From: Stomoxys calcitrans
Lineage: Eukaryota; Arthropoda; Insecta; Diptera; Muscidae
Length of the DNA stretch: 64,000 nt
Direction of reading: 5' to 3'
Assembly (NCBI RefSeq): GCF_963082655.1
Contig: NC_081556.1
Location: 150,180,001 to 150,244,000, forward strand
Below the pieces are notes generated by a model, which worked only from the letters and a program-made list of their open reading frames with translations, searched no databases and was not told where the DNA came from. This document shows positions 36,461 to 48,350 of this stretch, piece by piece; position 1 is the first letter of the stretch, and each line of letters opens with the position of its first letter. The position numbers and the translations under genes are program-made.

Positions 36461-38555
36461 TTTTTTAATAAAATTTCGTAAAAATATCTGTTTGCGGTTT
36501 CTTTTTTCGGTTTTAAATCCGGTCTTATCCTGCAATGGTTTTTCGTAAAAATATTAAATATTTATTTTTTAAGAAAATTTTGCAACAATATATTTTGTAA
36601 GATAATTTTTATAAAAAATATTTTTCGAGAGCATTTTGTAAAAATATATGTTTTAATAGAATTTAAAAAAAAAAATCTTTGTACTTTGTATATAGTATAT
36701 ATTTTTAAATTTTGTAGAAATGTGCATTGAAGAAGATGGTTCTCAATAATAACAATGGAATCTCAATAAGATTTTAAGACAAAAAAACGCAAACGGACAA
36801 ACCAAACAAAACCATGTGGTGTAGGTATCACTGCCTATACACTAAAACAACATTGACAGCATCAGAGTTGGCTAATCGCAGTGCAGAGAACTGACAATAC
36901 CCAGCAATGGAATTTAAACAAGATTTAAAGACCAAAATAAGAAAGCGCAAAGAGATAATCATTAAACACAATTTTTTTATTAACCTTCGCGATTAAGTAT
37001 GCTTTTTGGTGTCAACTTTTGTATTTTCATAAAATATATGCTTTTCGTAAAACAGCTGACCTTCACAAAACATCTGTTCAAAGTTCCAAATTTCTGCTGG
37101 CAAAAAAACTTCCAGCAGAAATTTGCAGGTTCTCAATTTTCGAACTGTCAAAATTTGTTTTCTCTCGTGTTTTCATCTGTTGGTAAATAATGTTTTCTAC
37201 CTTGGCAACACTTCTTCTTTTACTTACTCTCTAAATCATTTTAGTTGTATTTGAATTTTTAGGTAAAACTTAATTTTACAATACAAACTTGACAATATAT
37301 GTACAATATGTATGTAGCTTTCCGTAGCAAACACTTTTTAAAACTAAATTATTGCAGAAATACTAGGTTTTCATAGAAATATTGGATTTAGTTTATCTAT
37401 GAAAATATTTTTTTCGAAAGGAAAAAAGCACTTCTCGAAAGAGAAATAAAGAAAAAATTTGAAATAAATGATATTTGCCTTAACACTCAAAAACAAACTT
37501 GAAAAGAATGAAATATAAGATAGATAAATGTTTGTTTTCATTAAATTGATTTTTCATAGTCAATATAACCTCTGAATTGGCAACACTGCTTCAAAAGACC
37601 CATACACTCTCCCATCTCCTTCATTTAAAGAAGAAGAGTATTGTTTCTCTCAATTTCTTTAATGTATAAAATGTCAGTATCTGGAGGGAGTTGTGACCAA
37701 AGGAAAAAAAAATAAGTAACTTTATTTTATCAGCTGTTTGTTATAAATACTTCTAATATGTGTGTGTGTGTATGCGTGAGTGTATTCTATCATTTCTGCT
37801 TGTTATTGATATTCTTATGGCTTTTATTGTTTAATTGTGAGATTGTTGTTTGTTACTAGGTCTCAGTCCCAATTGAAGATGGTAAAAGAAGGCATGTAAA
37901 GCCACTGACATATGACGGTGAGGGGGGCAGAGCAGTCTAAAAGAATTTCTGTTTTAAATGCAATGCTGAAATACACGTATGATTCTTTGGATGGATGAGA
38001 TGCCTGGTTATTTTTCTAAAGAGCGCTCACAACTTACCTTTGTGTTGTTTCATTCTTTCGGCCAACAATCAGCCTACCCCATCGGCCTATCATCGACGCG
38101 TGCCTTATTAAGTCAAGCCAGCAATAACAGGAATACTATAAGCAACAACCTATAGTGGGCTGGCTTTTTCTTCAAGCGCAAGCATTGCAGCACTAAAGGT
38201 AAAGCAAACGAAGAACAATGATTGTCTTTTTTTTGGTTATGCTTGTACCAAACAACAATAAAAAGAACATGGCACAGACTAACGAAGAAGATGAAAGAAG
38301 CATGCATGCATCATAGCATGTCTTGGAAAATTTATGAATTTATTTCCGTTGAAAAACGGTGTTCTATTCTAAATAACAACAAGTTCTTCCATTCTCTTCA
38401 CCTGACAACATTCAGAAGAGAAGAAGCAACAACAACATAGCCTTATTCAAATGCTAATCTATTGAAGACTACAACAACCGATTGAAAACTATAAAACTTA
38501 TGCAGAGAAAAGAGTTGCCGTTTATGACAAAATTAAATGGAAATTGAATAAAATA
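36461..38555. other. low-copy AT-rich DNA with one perfect hairpin
   Basis: Single-copy-looking. A perfect 14-bp inverted repeat lies at 37087-37125; a (TG)n patch is at 37757. Small frames (36999, 38113, 38222) have no recognizable domain. Confidence 0.45.
37087..37125. other. 14-bp perfect hairpin
   Basis: CAAATTTCTGCTGG and CCAGCAGAAATTTG are perfect complements separated by 11 bases. The surrounding DNA is not repetitive. It could be a worn transposon end or chance; too short for a typical animal microRNA precursor. Confidence 0.7.
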
Positions 38556-38603
38556 AAATGTTCCTTAGTGGAATGTTCATGGGCAAAATTTGCATTTGCA
38601 ATA
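38556..38603 (+). mobile_element. SINE tail fragment
   Basis: TGTTCCTTAGTGGAATGTTC, ATGGGCAAAATTTGCATTTG: the last ~45 bp of the SINE, followed by the AAAAT array. Confidence 0.78.
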
Positions 38604-39360
38604 TGAGAAACAAAATAAAATAATATAGTAAATAATATAAAAAAATTAAAAAAATGAAATAAAATTAAATAGTACATAAAATAAAAAAATTAAACAAAAT
38701 GAAGTAAAATAAAATGGTATGAAATAAAATAAAAAAATGGTATAAAATAAAATAAAATAAAATAAAATAAAATAAAATAATATAAAATAAAATAAAGAAA
38801 ATTAAATACAATAAAATAAAATAAAATAAAATAGAATAAAAATAAAAAAACTAAATAAAATAGAATAAAAAAATAAAATAAAATAAGATAAAACAAAAAT
38901 AAAAAAATAAAAGTAAACATAATATTTAATAAAAAATATAAACCTAACATAATAATATTAAATAAAAAAAATAAAATGAATTTAATTAATTTAAATAAAG
39001 TAGAATGAAATAAAAAAATAAATAATATAAAATAAAAAAATAAATAATATAAAATAAAATTAATAATAAAAAAAATTTTTTGTTTGGCTTTACTTTTTAT
39101 TCTTTTATCCCATTTGTTTACTTTTGTTAATTGTTTTTTTTTTATTTTTTTATTTTATTTTCATTTAATTTAATTTATAATTTATTTGTCATTTCACTTT
39201 ATTCTTCTGCAATTTTTTATTGGAATTTTAATAATTTTATTTTATTTTATATTATTTATTTTTTATTTTATTTTACTTTATTTAAATTAATAATTTTTTT
39301 TATTTTTTTTTATTTTTTTTTATTTTTTTTTATTTTATATTTTTATATTTAAAATATAAA
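38604..39360. repeat. (AAAAT)n array and facing (TTTTA)n array
   Basis: 38620-39075 is an A-rich strand of AAAATAAAATAAAAT; 39125-39350 is the T-rich counterpart TTTTATTTTATTTTT. The two face each other across about 50 bp and could fold into a long imperfect hairpin. The array starts directly behind the SINE tail. The Phe/Tyr/Leu frames here are artefacts. Confidence 0.85.
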
Positions 39361-40215
39361 TGCAAAAAAATTTACTTTTACTCAAAATAAAATTAAAAAA
39401 TGTTTAATTAATTAAATAAAATACCAACAAATTAGAGTTAGAAACTTTTTTAATTTAAATTTAATTAAATAGAAAGGTAAATAAAAAAAAAAAACAATAA
39501 CGCCATACTCTATAATAATCTATATTGCGTACTTGTACGAAAAAAACGAGGCCATGAGCACACAACACATCTTTTAGTGTGGCCCCTACTGCTTTATAAC
39601 ATTGATTAAACTTCAAAATTTTCTCAGGTTTGTCTTAAAAACGTTTGGCAACCCTTGCATTGCATTTCAAACTGTTGCTGACTACTTCTTTACTTTGTCC
39701 CTTTATGGCAATAAAGTTGTGTTTACAGCAAACATTTTTAATGACATTCCATTTGGTCTAACAATGTGCGATAATGTGAAGACATTTGTCATTGATTGCT
39801 GCTGGGAATCGTGATCATCAGAAGGTGCAATTATACTAAACAGGTGGTAAGCGGTTTATGCTTTTGGCAATTGTTTGTTAGTGAAGAAAAATTAAAACTA
39901 AATTTAGGCTTATATGGTATTTGATTGCGACTTTTGTTAAAACAAATTGGATAGAGTTGAGGCTTTTAGGACCAAATCAGAGAAAAGGTTTATATGTATG
40001 TCATATCAATTAATGGACTACGTTTGGTATGGTCGATGGATGTCATAACAAAATTTCAGATAAAGCAAGCTAAAATGGCGGCTTCTAGTGACTTACGAAA
40101 TATAATTGAGAGACCTGTTTACATGGGGGCTATAATGCTTTATGGCTCTAAATGAACCGTGCTTGGTGTGGGTGATGGAGGTCATAAGTGCATCTTACGA
40201 AATGTCTTACCGGGT
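39361..40215. other. low-copy DNA with a worn family A unit
   Basis: 39602-39814 is an open frame of 70 codons with no recognizable domain. From ~39950 to 40230, phrases such as GGATGTCATAACAAAATTTC and GAGAGACCTGTTTACATGGG look like an old family A unit. Confidence 0.45.
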
Positions 40216-40900
40216 TAAATCTGCTACATGATAGCTATAACGTACTTTAACGTAGCTATAACGCAACTAAGACTTAACTGTAACTTAGCTGTAACGTAGC
40301 TGAAACGTAATTGCAAAGTAGCCATAACGTAGCTATAACGTTGCTATAACGTAGCAATAACAAAGCTATATCGTAGCTATATGGTTGAATTTTTCTGCAA
40401 ACCAGAAGGTTAGCTATAACGTAGCTATGACATAGGTATAACATAGCTATAACGTAGCTTAAAGTAGTTAAAACGCGACTATTACGTAGTTTTAACGTAA
40501 CTATAACATAGCTATATGGCTGAACGTTTTTGCAAACCAGGACATTAGCTCCAACGTAGCTATAACGCACCTGAAACGGAGCTATAACGCAGATAAAACG
40601 TAGCTATATGGCTAAACGTTTTTGCAAACCAGAACGATAGCTATAACGTAGCTATAACGCAGCTATAACGTACCTATAACGTAGCTATAACGCAGATATA
40701 ACGTAGCTATATGGCTGAACGTTTTTGCAAACCAGAACGTTAGCTATAACGTAGCTAAATGGCTGAACGTGTTTGCAAACCGGAACGTTAGTTACAACGT
40801 AGCTATATCGTAGCTGTATAACGTAGCTACACCGTAGCTGTAACGTAACTACATATGTGGTTGAACGTTTTTTGCAAAACAGAACGTTATACGGTATAGG
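40216..40900. repeat. 11-bp minisatellite with ~60-bp higher-order unit
   Basis: Tandem GTAGCTATAAC (11 bp) with variants. Every 60-120 bp it is broken by ATATGGCTGAACGTTTTTGC, AAACCAGAACGTTAGC, which repeats at about 40380, 40505, 40610, 40710, 40755 and 40860. This makes a higher-order arrangement. Confidence 0.85.
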
Positions 40901-40959
40901 ATCTAAGAGCGAAAATGTGAGGTGTTGCAATCACTTTGACATTTTATGTCGATCTAGTC

Positions 40960-41195
40960 CTGTCAGTCTGTCTGTCTTTTAGTCTGTCTATCTTTCAGTC
41001 CGCCTGTTTTTCAATCTGTCTGTCTTTCAGTCAGTCTGTCTGCCTTTCAGTCAGTCTGTCTGTCTTTCAGTCAGTCTGTCTGTCTTTCAGTCAGTCTGCC
41101 TGTCTTTCAGTCTGTCTGTCTTTCAGTCTGTCTGTCTTTCAGTCTGTCTGTCTTTTAGTCCGTCTGTCTTTCAGCCTGACTGTCTGTCCGCCCTT
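40960..41195. repeat. CTGTCTTTCAGT minisatellite
   Basis: Repeats of CAGTCTGTCTGTCTTT (16 bp) and CAGTCAGTCTGTCTGTCTTT (20 bp). The Cys/Leu/Ser frame 40936-41304 reads through it and is not a gene. Confidence 0.88.
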
Positions 41196-41900
41196 CCGTA
41201 CACTGGCCTCTAGAAGGCGTATTTACTATTCGATTTGGCTGAAATTTTGCGCGATGTCTTTTCCAGTACCTGCAATACTAAGTATGGTCAGCATCAGTCC
41301 ATAACTTGATGTTGCTCCCATATAAACCGATCTCTTGATTTTACATCTAGAGCCTCTAGAGGGCGCAGTCCTTATCCTATTTTGCAGAAGTTTAGCAAAA
41401 TTATTTCTCATATGACCTCCAATAGTGTGACCAAAAACGGTCTATAACCTGATATAGCTTCCATAAAAACCGATCTACTTATATTACATCATGAGCCTCT
41501 AGAGGGCGCAATTCTTATCCGATTTGTCTAAAATTTTGCGCGATAACTTCTGCCATGCAACATCTGAGCGGGATCAGTGGAGAGTGATGGTGTTGATTGG
41601 GAACAGTGGGGCATCCAACTCTATTGCGAAATGTGGGTAGTGTTGTACTGTTTAGAAATTCAAATACTACTCCCTCTTCCCCCCCCCCCCCCCATCTTCT
41701 CCTATCCTTAACTTTCCTAATTGCCAACGCAGTGCATATGTAGGGGACATCCCCTGCGTGTAGGTTATGATAATAAAAATGTATGCTCCTATTCGGTATA
41801 TAACCTGATTTAGCTTTTTTATAAAACGATCTCTTGATTTGACATCTTAAGCACCAGATTTTATCCTATTAAATTGAAAAATCCATGGTGATTGCTTGTT
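41196..41900 (-). repeat. repeat family A units, worn, with a 15-C run
   Basis: Two clear units (CTCCCATATAAACCGATCTC, GAGCCTCTAGAGGGCGCAGT, GATTTGTCTAAAATTTTGCG), then a non-repeat stretch with 15 C at 41679-41693, then a very degraded third unit to about 41900. Confidence 0.75.
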
Positions 41901-43999
41901 TCGATATCCTATTATCCTTAAATAGTTTTTACCTATAAAGAGCAACCGTACAAAGAACATGACAAATGCGGCCCATAGTGGAGGGGATATAAGACTCGGC
42001 CCAGCCATCGGCTTATACTTATTTCAATTTATTCGCTTTCCCGTAGCCGCAAGATTTTTTTTGGTATTGAATGGCTTTTTGACCCATTCCCTGATGAGCA
42101 TTCGTTCATTAGCCAAGACTTTAAATAAAGTTGTAATTTCTGTTTTTTGTTAACTGGCCCTCTTTTTTTGCTTCCCGTTTAAAATTCTTGAAAAAGCCGC
42201 TTAACCCTTCCATAGACACTACAGACCCATTGACCAACAGCAAAAAAGAAAGATGGCCAAATAGAAAGGTAGACTTGCGGAGGATAGGTTACCAGCTAGC
42301 CAGACAGACAGACAGTCATCCCCCATAATATGGCCAAGAAACTGACCTCCTGTAAAAGCCTAGTATGCAAAAAAAAAAAAGAACAGAACAGAATACCGCA
42401 ACAACAACTCGAGTCTAATTAAACAGCAAAGAAGCCATAGAATGCGTGTCATTGGTGCTTTCCTTGATTTTTGCCTTTCTGTTCGTTTGGTAGTTTTTGC
42501 TGGGGATTTGGCATTTTTTGTGGGCACGTAGCATTTTGTTTAAGCCTAATGTGTATGGTGTTGTAGACATGGCGGAAAAATGGCCAAAACAAGTAGACAA
42601 TCAATCATTGGAGCAGTAATTAAAACAAAAAAAACGCCATCGCCATCGCCAACATCAACAACAAGGCAAAGCACTTTCTGGCTTTAAGGTCTAGTGTTGG
42701 CCAACGCCAACGCTACAACACAATGCCTCTTGGGATCGTTTGCTATTTAAACATTTCATCGCTTGATCAGCTCAAGAAATAATTTTTGAACTTCTTTTCG
42801 GCTTCTTGTTGAGGCAGACCAGTATGAAAACCTTCCCCTACTCCCCCCACCCCACCAAAAAAAATATTATTAAGGTTAATAACATTTTCTATTAAATTTG
42901 TTATTGTAGCTTAAAGAAACAACAACAAACCTTTGATATTTCTTGCGTATTGCTTGTGTATATGTATGTGTGTGTGTGTGTGTGTGTTGTCATCATTAAA
43001 TGAAATGTTAACAAATTTTTTAACAAATTTAATTTCATGATCATCATGATGATAGAAATCACACACCATTAAACCATTTACTCCCGTTGTCGTTCAAAAA
43101 ATGACTTATGACTACGATGATGATGATGGTGGTGGTGGTGGCGATGGTGGTTGTGGTGGTGCTTGTATTGATGGTGAGATTGATGTGTAGTTGATTTTTG
43201 TTGATTTCATGTAGCTGTTATGGTTTTTTGGTGAATTTAATTCATTTTGGTAAAAAAATGACTAAATGATATCAGGCTTTTCTGCTGCTTTCATATTTTG
43301 GTAAAAATTTTATTTTTCACTTTGTTTAATTGTCTCAAGAGAAATGAGGGAGAGGACAAATCATGAATATGTGACTTCTTGTCTTTTCGAAAATTTCGAT
43401 CATTTGTTTTGTGTAAACCAAAGAAGACTAATTTTTTGGTTGTTTCTATTTTTTTTCTTAGTCTCTACGGCAGTGGGTTTTTTTAATTAAGTTATCTTTT
43501 TCAATGGGAATGACATAATTGCGGTCTGTCTCGTTCGGCACTGTGATAGAAGGTATCTAATGTGTCATTTAAAAAAACTTTTATTCAAATTAAATTTTGA
43601 AAAGCATTTTTATACAAAAAAAAATACAAAAATTTTCTTTAAAAATTAAATTTTGGGAAAAAGACAAATTTTTCTTTAAGAAAAATTCACAAAATTTTCT
43701 ATAAAAATAAAATTTTAACAATTTTTTTCTATAGCATTGATGATAAGTTTGTGTCGTATTAGTAGAGAGTAAGGTGTTCTTCTCTCTTACTACGCTAAGG
43801 AGAGTTAGAGGACTTATTTAGCCCTGTTTCAAAACCAAAGCGTGCTCTATACGGTACTCATTAGTCGTTGGATATGTAGAGCACCTTAAATAATTTGACA
43901 AAGGTGCTGATGAAGTTCCATGGCGTAACAGAAATCGCGATCCACCATGCCAGTCAAAGTGTTTTGAAAACAGCACACACTGGCCTAACTTTATAAGCT
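41901..43999. other. low-copy DNA with microsatellites
   Basis: Contains (GT)n at 42967-42987 and a GAT/GGT trinucleotide patch at 43118-43165. Open frames at 41959 and 42415 have no domain. No exon supported. Confidence 0.45.
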
Positions 44000-45850
44000 G
44001 GAATATGTTGAAAATAAAAATATTTTAAATAAACAATTTTTTAAAAAATAAAATTTAACAAAATTTTTTAAAAAATAAAATTTTGACAAAATTTTTTAAA
44101 AAATAAAATTTTGACAAAATTTTCTATATAAAATTTTAACAAAATTTTCTAAATAAAACTTTAACAAAATTTTCTAAATAAAATTAAAACAAAATACTCT
44201 AAATAAATAAAATTAAAACAAAATATTCTAAATATATAAAATTAAACAAAATATTATAAAAAATATTGACAACGTTTGTTTTTTAAAGAAAATTTGTTAA
44301 AATTTTCTGAAGAGATATAAACTTTCTTAAAAAATCGAATTTTAATAAAATTTTCTTTAAAAATGAATTATTGACATTTTCTTTGAAAATAAAAGGGGAG
44401 CGGATCCTCCCCTTCCCCTACTATAATTTTCAAAAAAAAGCCAGATCTCGGAGATGGGTGGTGATATTCAAGTGAAATTTCTTTTAAAACAAAATTTGAA
44501 CCGAATTTTCATTAAAAGTCAAATTTTAATAAAATTTTCTTTTTTGAAAATTGTTGTAGTGGAAGGGGAATGTCCGCTCTCCCCTCAGATATCGAAAAAT
44601 TACGTTCCCTGTTTTAATTTATTTTTTTTCAAGTTTTTATCCCCAATTTCATTTTTAAAGAAAATTTTGTCAAAATTTTATTTTTTAAAAAAGATTTGTC
44701 TAAATTTTCTTTAAAAATAAAATTTTGGAAAAAATAAACTTAAAAAAAAATAAAATTAAAATAGGGAACGTAATTTTTCGATATCTGAAGGGGGAGTGCA
44801 CCCTCACCTACCACTACCAACTTTTTAAAAAAAAAAAATTTTATTTTGATTTTTAATGAAAAATTTGATAAAATTTAGTTTTTAAAGAAATTTCACTTAA
44901 ATATTACCTCCCATCTCCAAGATCTGGCCTTTTTTGGGTAAAAAAATTAAATTAAAATAGGGTACGTGATTTTTCGATATCTGAAGGGGGAGCGGACCCT
45001 CCCCTCCTCCTACTACAATTTTGAAAAAAGCCAGATCTCGGAGATGGATGGTGATATTCAAGTGAAATTTTGTTCACACTATTATAAATTTTGACAAAAT
45101 TTTCCTACAAAATTAAATTTTTAACAAAATTTTTCTAAAAAATAAAATTTTGGCAAAATTTTCTTTAAAAATAAATGTTAACACAATCTTCTTTAAAAAT
45201 CAAATTTTAATAACATTTTCTTTATAAATCAAATTTTGACAAAGTTTCAATTAAAAATAAAACTTTGACAAAATTTGCTTTAAAAAATAAAATTTTGAAA
45301 AAATTGTAAAAATAAAATTAAAATAGGGTACTTCATTTTTCGCTATCTGAAGGGGGAGCGGCCCACCCCATTACTATAATTTTCAAAAACGCCAGACGGT
45401 GGTAGGTGATGATATTCGTGATGATAAAATTTTCTTTAAAAATAAAATTTTGTTAAAATTTTCTTCAAAAACAAAATATTGTTAAAATTTTCTTTAAAAA
45501 TAAAATTTTGTTAGATTTTCTTTAAAAATAAAATTTTGTTAAAATTTTTCATTTTCATTAAAAATTAAATTTTGTTAACATTTTCCTTAAAAATAAAATT
45601 TTGTTAACATTTTTTTTAAAAATAAAATTTTGTTAAAATTTTCTTCAAAAATAAAATATTGTTAAAATTTTTTTTAAAAATAAAATTTTGTTAAAATTTT
45701 CTTTAAAAATAAAGATTTGTTAAAATTTTTTTTAAAAATAAAATTTTGTTAAAATTTTCTTTAAAAATAAAATTTTGTAAATTTTTTGTGTAAAAAACAG
45801 TGTTAAAAAAATTTCTATAAAACTAAAATTTTACAAAGCTTTCTATAAAA
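44000..45850. repeat. 29-bp-periodic AT array with GC-rich insert modules
   Basis: Mainly TAAAATTTTCTTTAAAAATA with TAAAATTTTG, 29 bp per unit in the best part (45420-45780). It is broken by copies of a GC-richer module: GATATCTGAAGGGGGAGCGG, ACCCTCCCC and GCCAGATCTCGGAGATGG near 44395, 44780, 44970 and 45345, with inverted versions near 44565 and 44900. The GC-rich module resembles the opening module of family C. Confidence 0.75.
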
Positions 45851-48350
45851 AAAAGTTATTTAAACAAAAAATGTTGACTAACTTTTCTTTCAAAAGAAAA
45901 AAATTAAAAAAAAAATTAATAGAAAAGCTACTTGTTTTTAACTCATTTGTAACCACTGTGGTGGCATTGCAACTTGTGGGGGGCTTAATTGCAGTTAACG
46001 TTCCACACCAGAGATAAGAAGCAACCATTGCTTCTGTTCATTACTCTCTTTAAAGATTTTTCAACTTTTGTTTTCTACATCTTGAAATTAATTGTCTCGC
46101 ATAGAAAGTGACAGTGAGTGAGGAAGGCGTTATTGGCGTCACAATGAATTAAACGAACAATTTTGTGGTTAACTCATGATTTTTATTTTTCATCTTTTTT
46201 CAATCCAGGCCCGGCACATTCATATCGTAACATCCCCATCCCAGCTCATAGCAGACCCACCATCCAGCCATTCAGCCATCCATGGTTTTGCGACTCTATC
46301 CATGCATTCAGGCAAGCCGTACTACGATCTGTTATGTCAACCCACCATGTGATACGAATTGGAGGAGGGCGCTGTGGACGTTTTCTTTTTCTTTTTCGTT
46401 TTTTTTTTTTCTGATCTCGTGGAGACATCTAAGGATGAAAGTTATGTGAATTTACCCCATGCACTTAATGTAAGTGTGTCTCACTGTCTGTCCGTCTGTC
46501 TTGAAATTTTCTTTAATTTCTCCCTACACATGTTTCGAGGAGAGGGAGTGTCATTAGATGTTGTAGAAAAAAAATCACAATAGAAATGAAATCTCTTACA
46601 GACTCAAACCATTTTATAAGACAGTTAAACTGATAAAACTGGATAAAAGTATTTCTGGGAGGGTATTTTTGAAATTAAATTGTGGAATTGAGATAGGATA
46701 AGAGACAATTTATTCTTCTCGCCAAGCTACAAATATTTTGAATATGGAAATCTAGTTGACCAATAACTAGGAAAGTACTTTTAAGTGGCATTTATCTATG
46801 CAGCAAAGGAAAGTGAAAGGAAACACAAATTTAAAATGGGATAGGAGGAAAAAAAAAATTATATAAAACCATACAAAAAAAAAATATGTTGAATAGATTA
46901 GCCAAAAAAACATAGACTCACTTACAAGAGGAACAACAAGAGGAACAAAAATAGTCCGTTTGGTCACTTGCAATAAACGCTTAGTTATCCACAATATTTA
47001 CCTGAAATTGGAAGAAGAGAAAGAATATTAGCAAAAATAACGAAAAAAAAAATAGAATTTCGTAGCTATGGAAATTTTTCTCAAAGTTTTATATTTATAC
47101 AAACGACTTAGTAAACATTTTCCACAGAGAAGATGTCAACTTTTATAGAAAATATTATATGTCTAGAAATGTCAATATCTTTATTTTTATAGAAATTTTT
47201 TTCAAAATTTTATTTTGAAGGAAAATTATTTTTTTTTTAATTTTTATAAAAAAAATATTAAAATTTAATTTAAATTGAAAGTCTGTCAAAAATCTAACCT
47301 ATTCCTGATTGAAAATACAATTCAATAAGAATATATCTGATATATGGAAATGCGTCAATATTTCAAACATCTTTTTCATTAACCCTTTTATTATTGTGGT
47401 GAGAAGATCCAATCTAACATTCGCAGTCGCTTCTAAACATTTCTGCCTCTAAACATTCCCATACTTTGGCATACAAATTTTGTAAATTTTTCACATTAAG
47501 CATCGCTTGGTTTTTATCCATGGCTTGGCGTGTTTTATGAAAACGCCACATACATCTTCTGCATATTCAAATTATGGCTGTTACCAATTTACTCATACTG
47601 GTATCTCTTGAGGCGTTCTTCATTTAAACTATATTTGCCTTCTAATAAAAAAAAACTCCCATTCTCAAAGTCGATTGTAAGAATTCTCTACGATTAAATA
47701 ACAGTAACATGGCATAGAAACCGCCAATTAAGATGCAAAAGCAATCCAAGAAGAAGAAGAATATTTCCCCCTTTTTTGCATGGTCCGTTCTATGGTCAAA
47801 GGTCTATTTCTGGTTTACGATAATTCCAAAACATGTAGAACAGAAAAAAAAGCCAATTCAACTTTCATAAACAGTTTTGCTATAAAATCCAAATCATAGG
47901 AGAAAGACAACACAAAACTCTGCTAAATTTAGAAATGTGTATCGATTTTGTATATTTATTCTGATTTTTTAATGCCTCCATAATTATGTGTACGAAGCTA
48001 TATGGAGCTTAGTATTCTTCTTAAAAAAATCCAAAAAAATTTGAAGCCATTTTAATAACGTTTTAATTTTTTCTGAAAATAAAACAAAGGAAAATCATGA
48101 GCAGAATAATTTGTTTATGCAGCCTCCGACTTTCTTACACGGAAATGCTAATGTACGTTTTTGATTTATTTGCTGCATTAAGATTTATACTCCGTGTTAT
48201 AACCTACAGCAAAGCATAATTTAAGTCTAAAATATTTTCATGAAGACCATAACAAAAAATAATGCATGTGTTTTTTAAGGAAAGTAAGCGAAATCAATAC
48301 TAATCAACAACTTTTAGTGTTGATATAAATTTTAAAAATTTTATTTGCTT
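45851..48350. other. low-copy DNA, no supported gene
   Basis: A segment at 46206-46420 is preceded by a pyrimidine tract and CAG and is open for about 60 codons (GPAHSYRNIPIPAHS), but it runs into a poly-T stretch without a donor site or domain, so I do not call it an exon. The rest is AT-rich. Confidence 0.45.

Noticed and set aside
25509..41693. Runs of 16 G (25509-25524) and 15 C (41679-41693) as paired or functional elements
   Set aside because: Homopolymer runs of this kind arise by slippage; no flanking similarity between the two.
46163..46414. Possible exon after a pyrimidine tract and CAG at ~46208
   Set aside because: The frame ends in poly-T translation, with no donor site and no recognizable domain.
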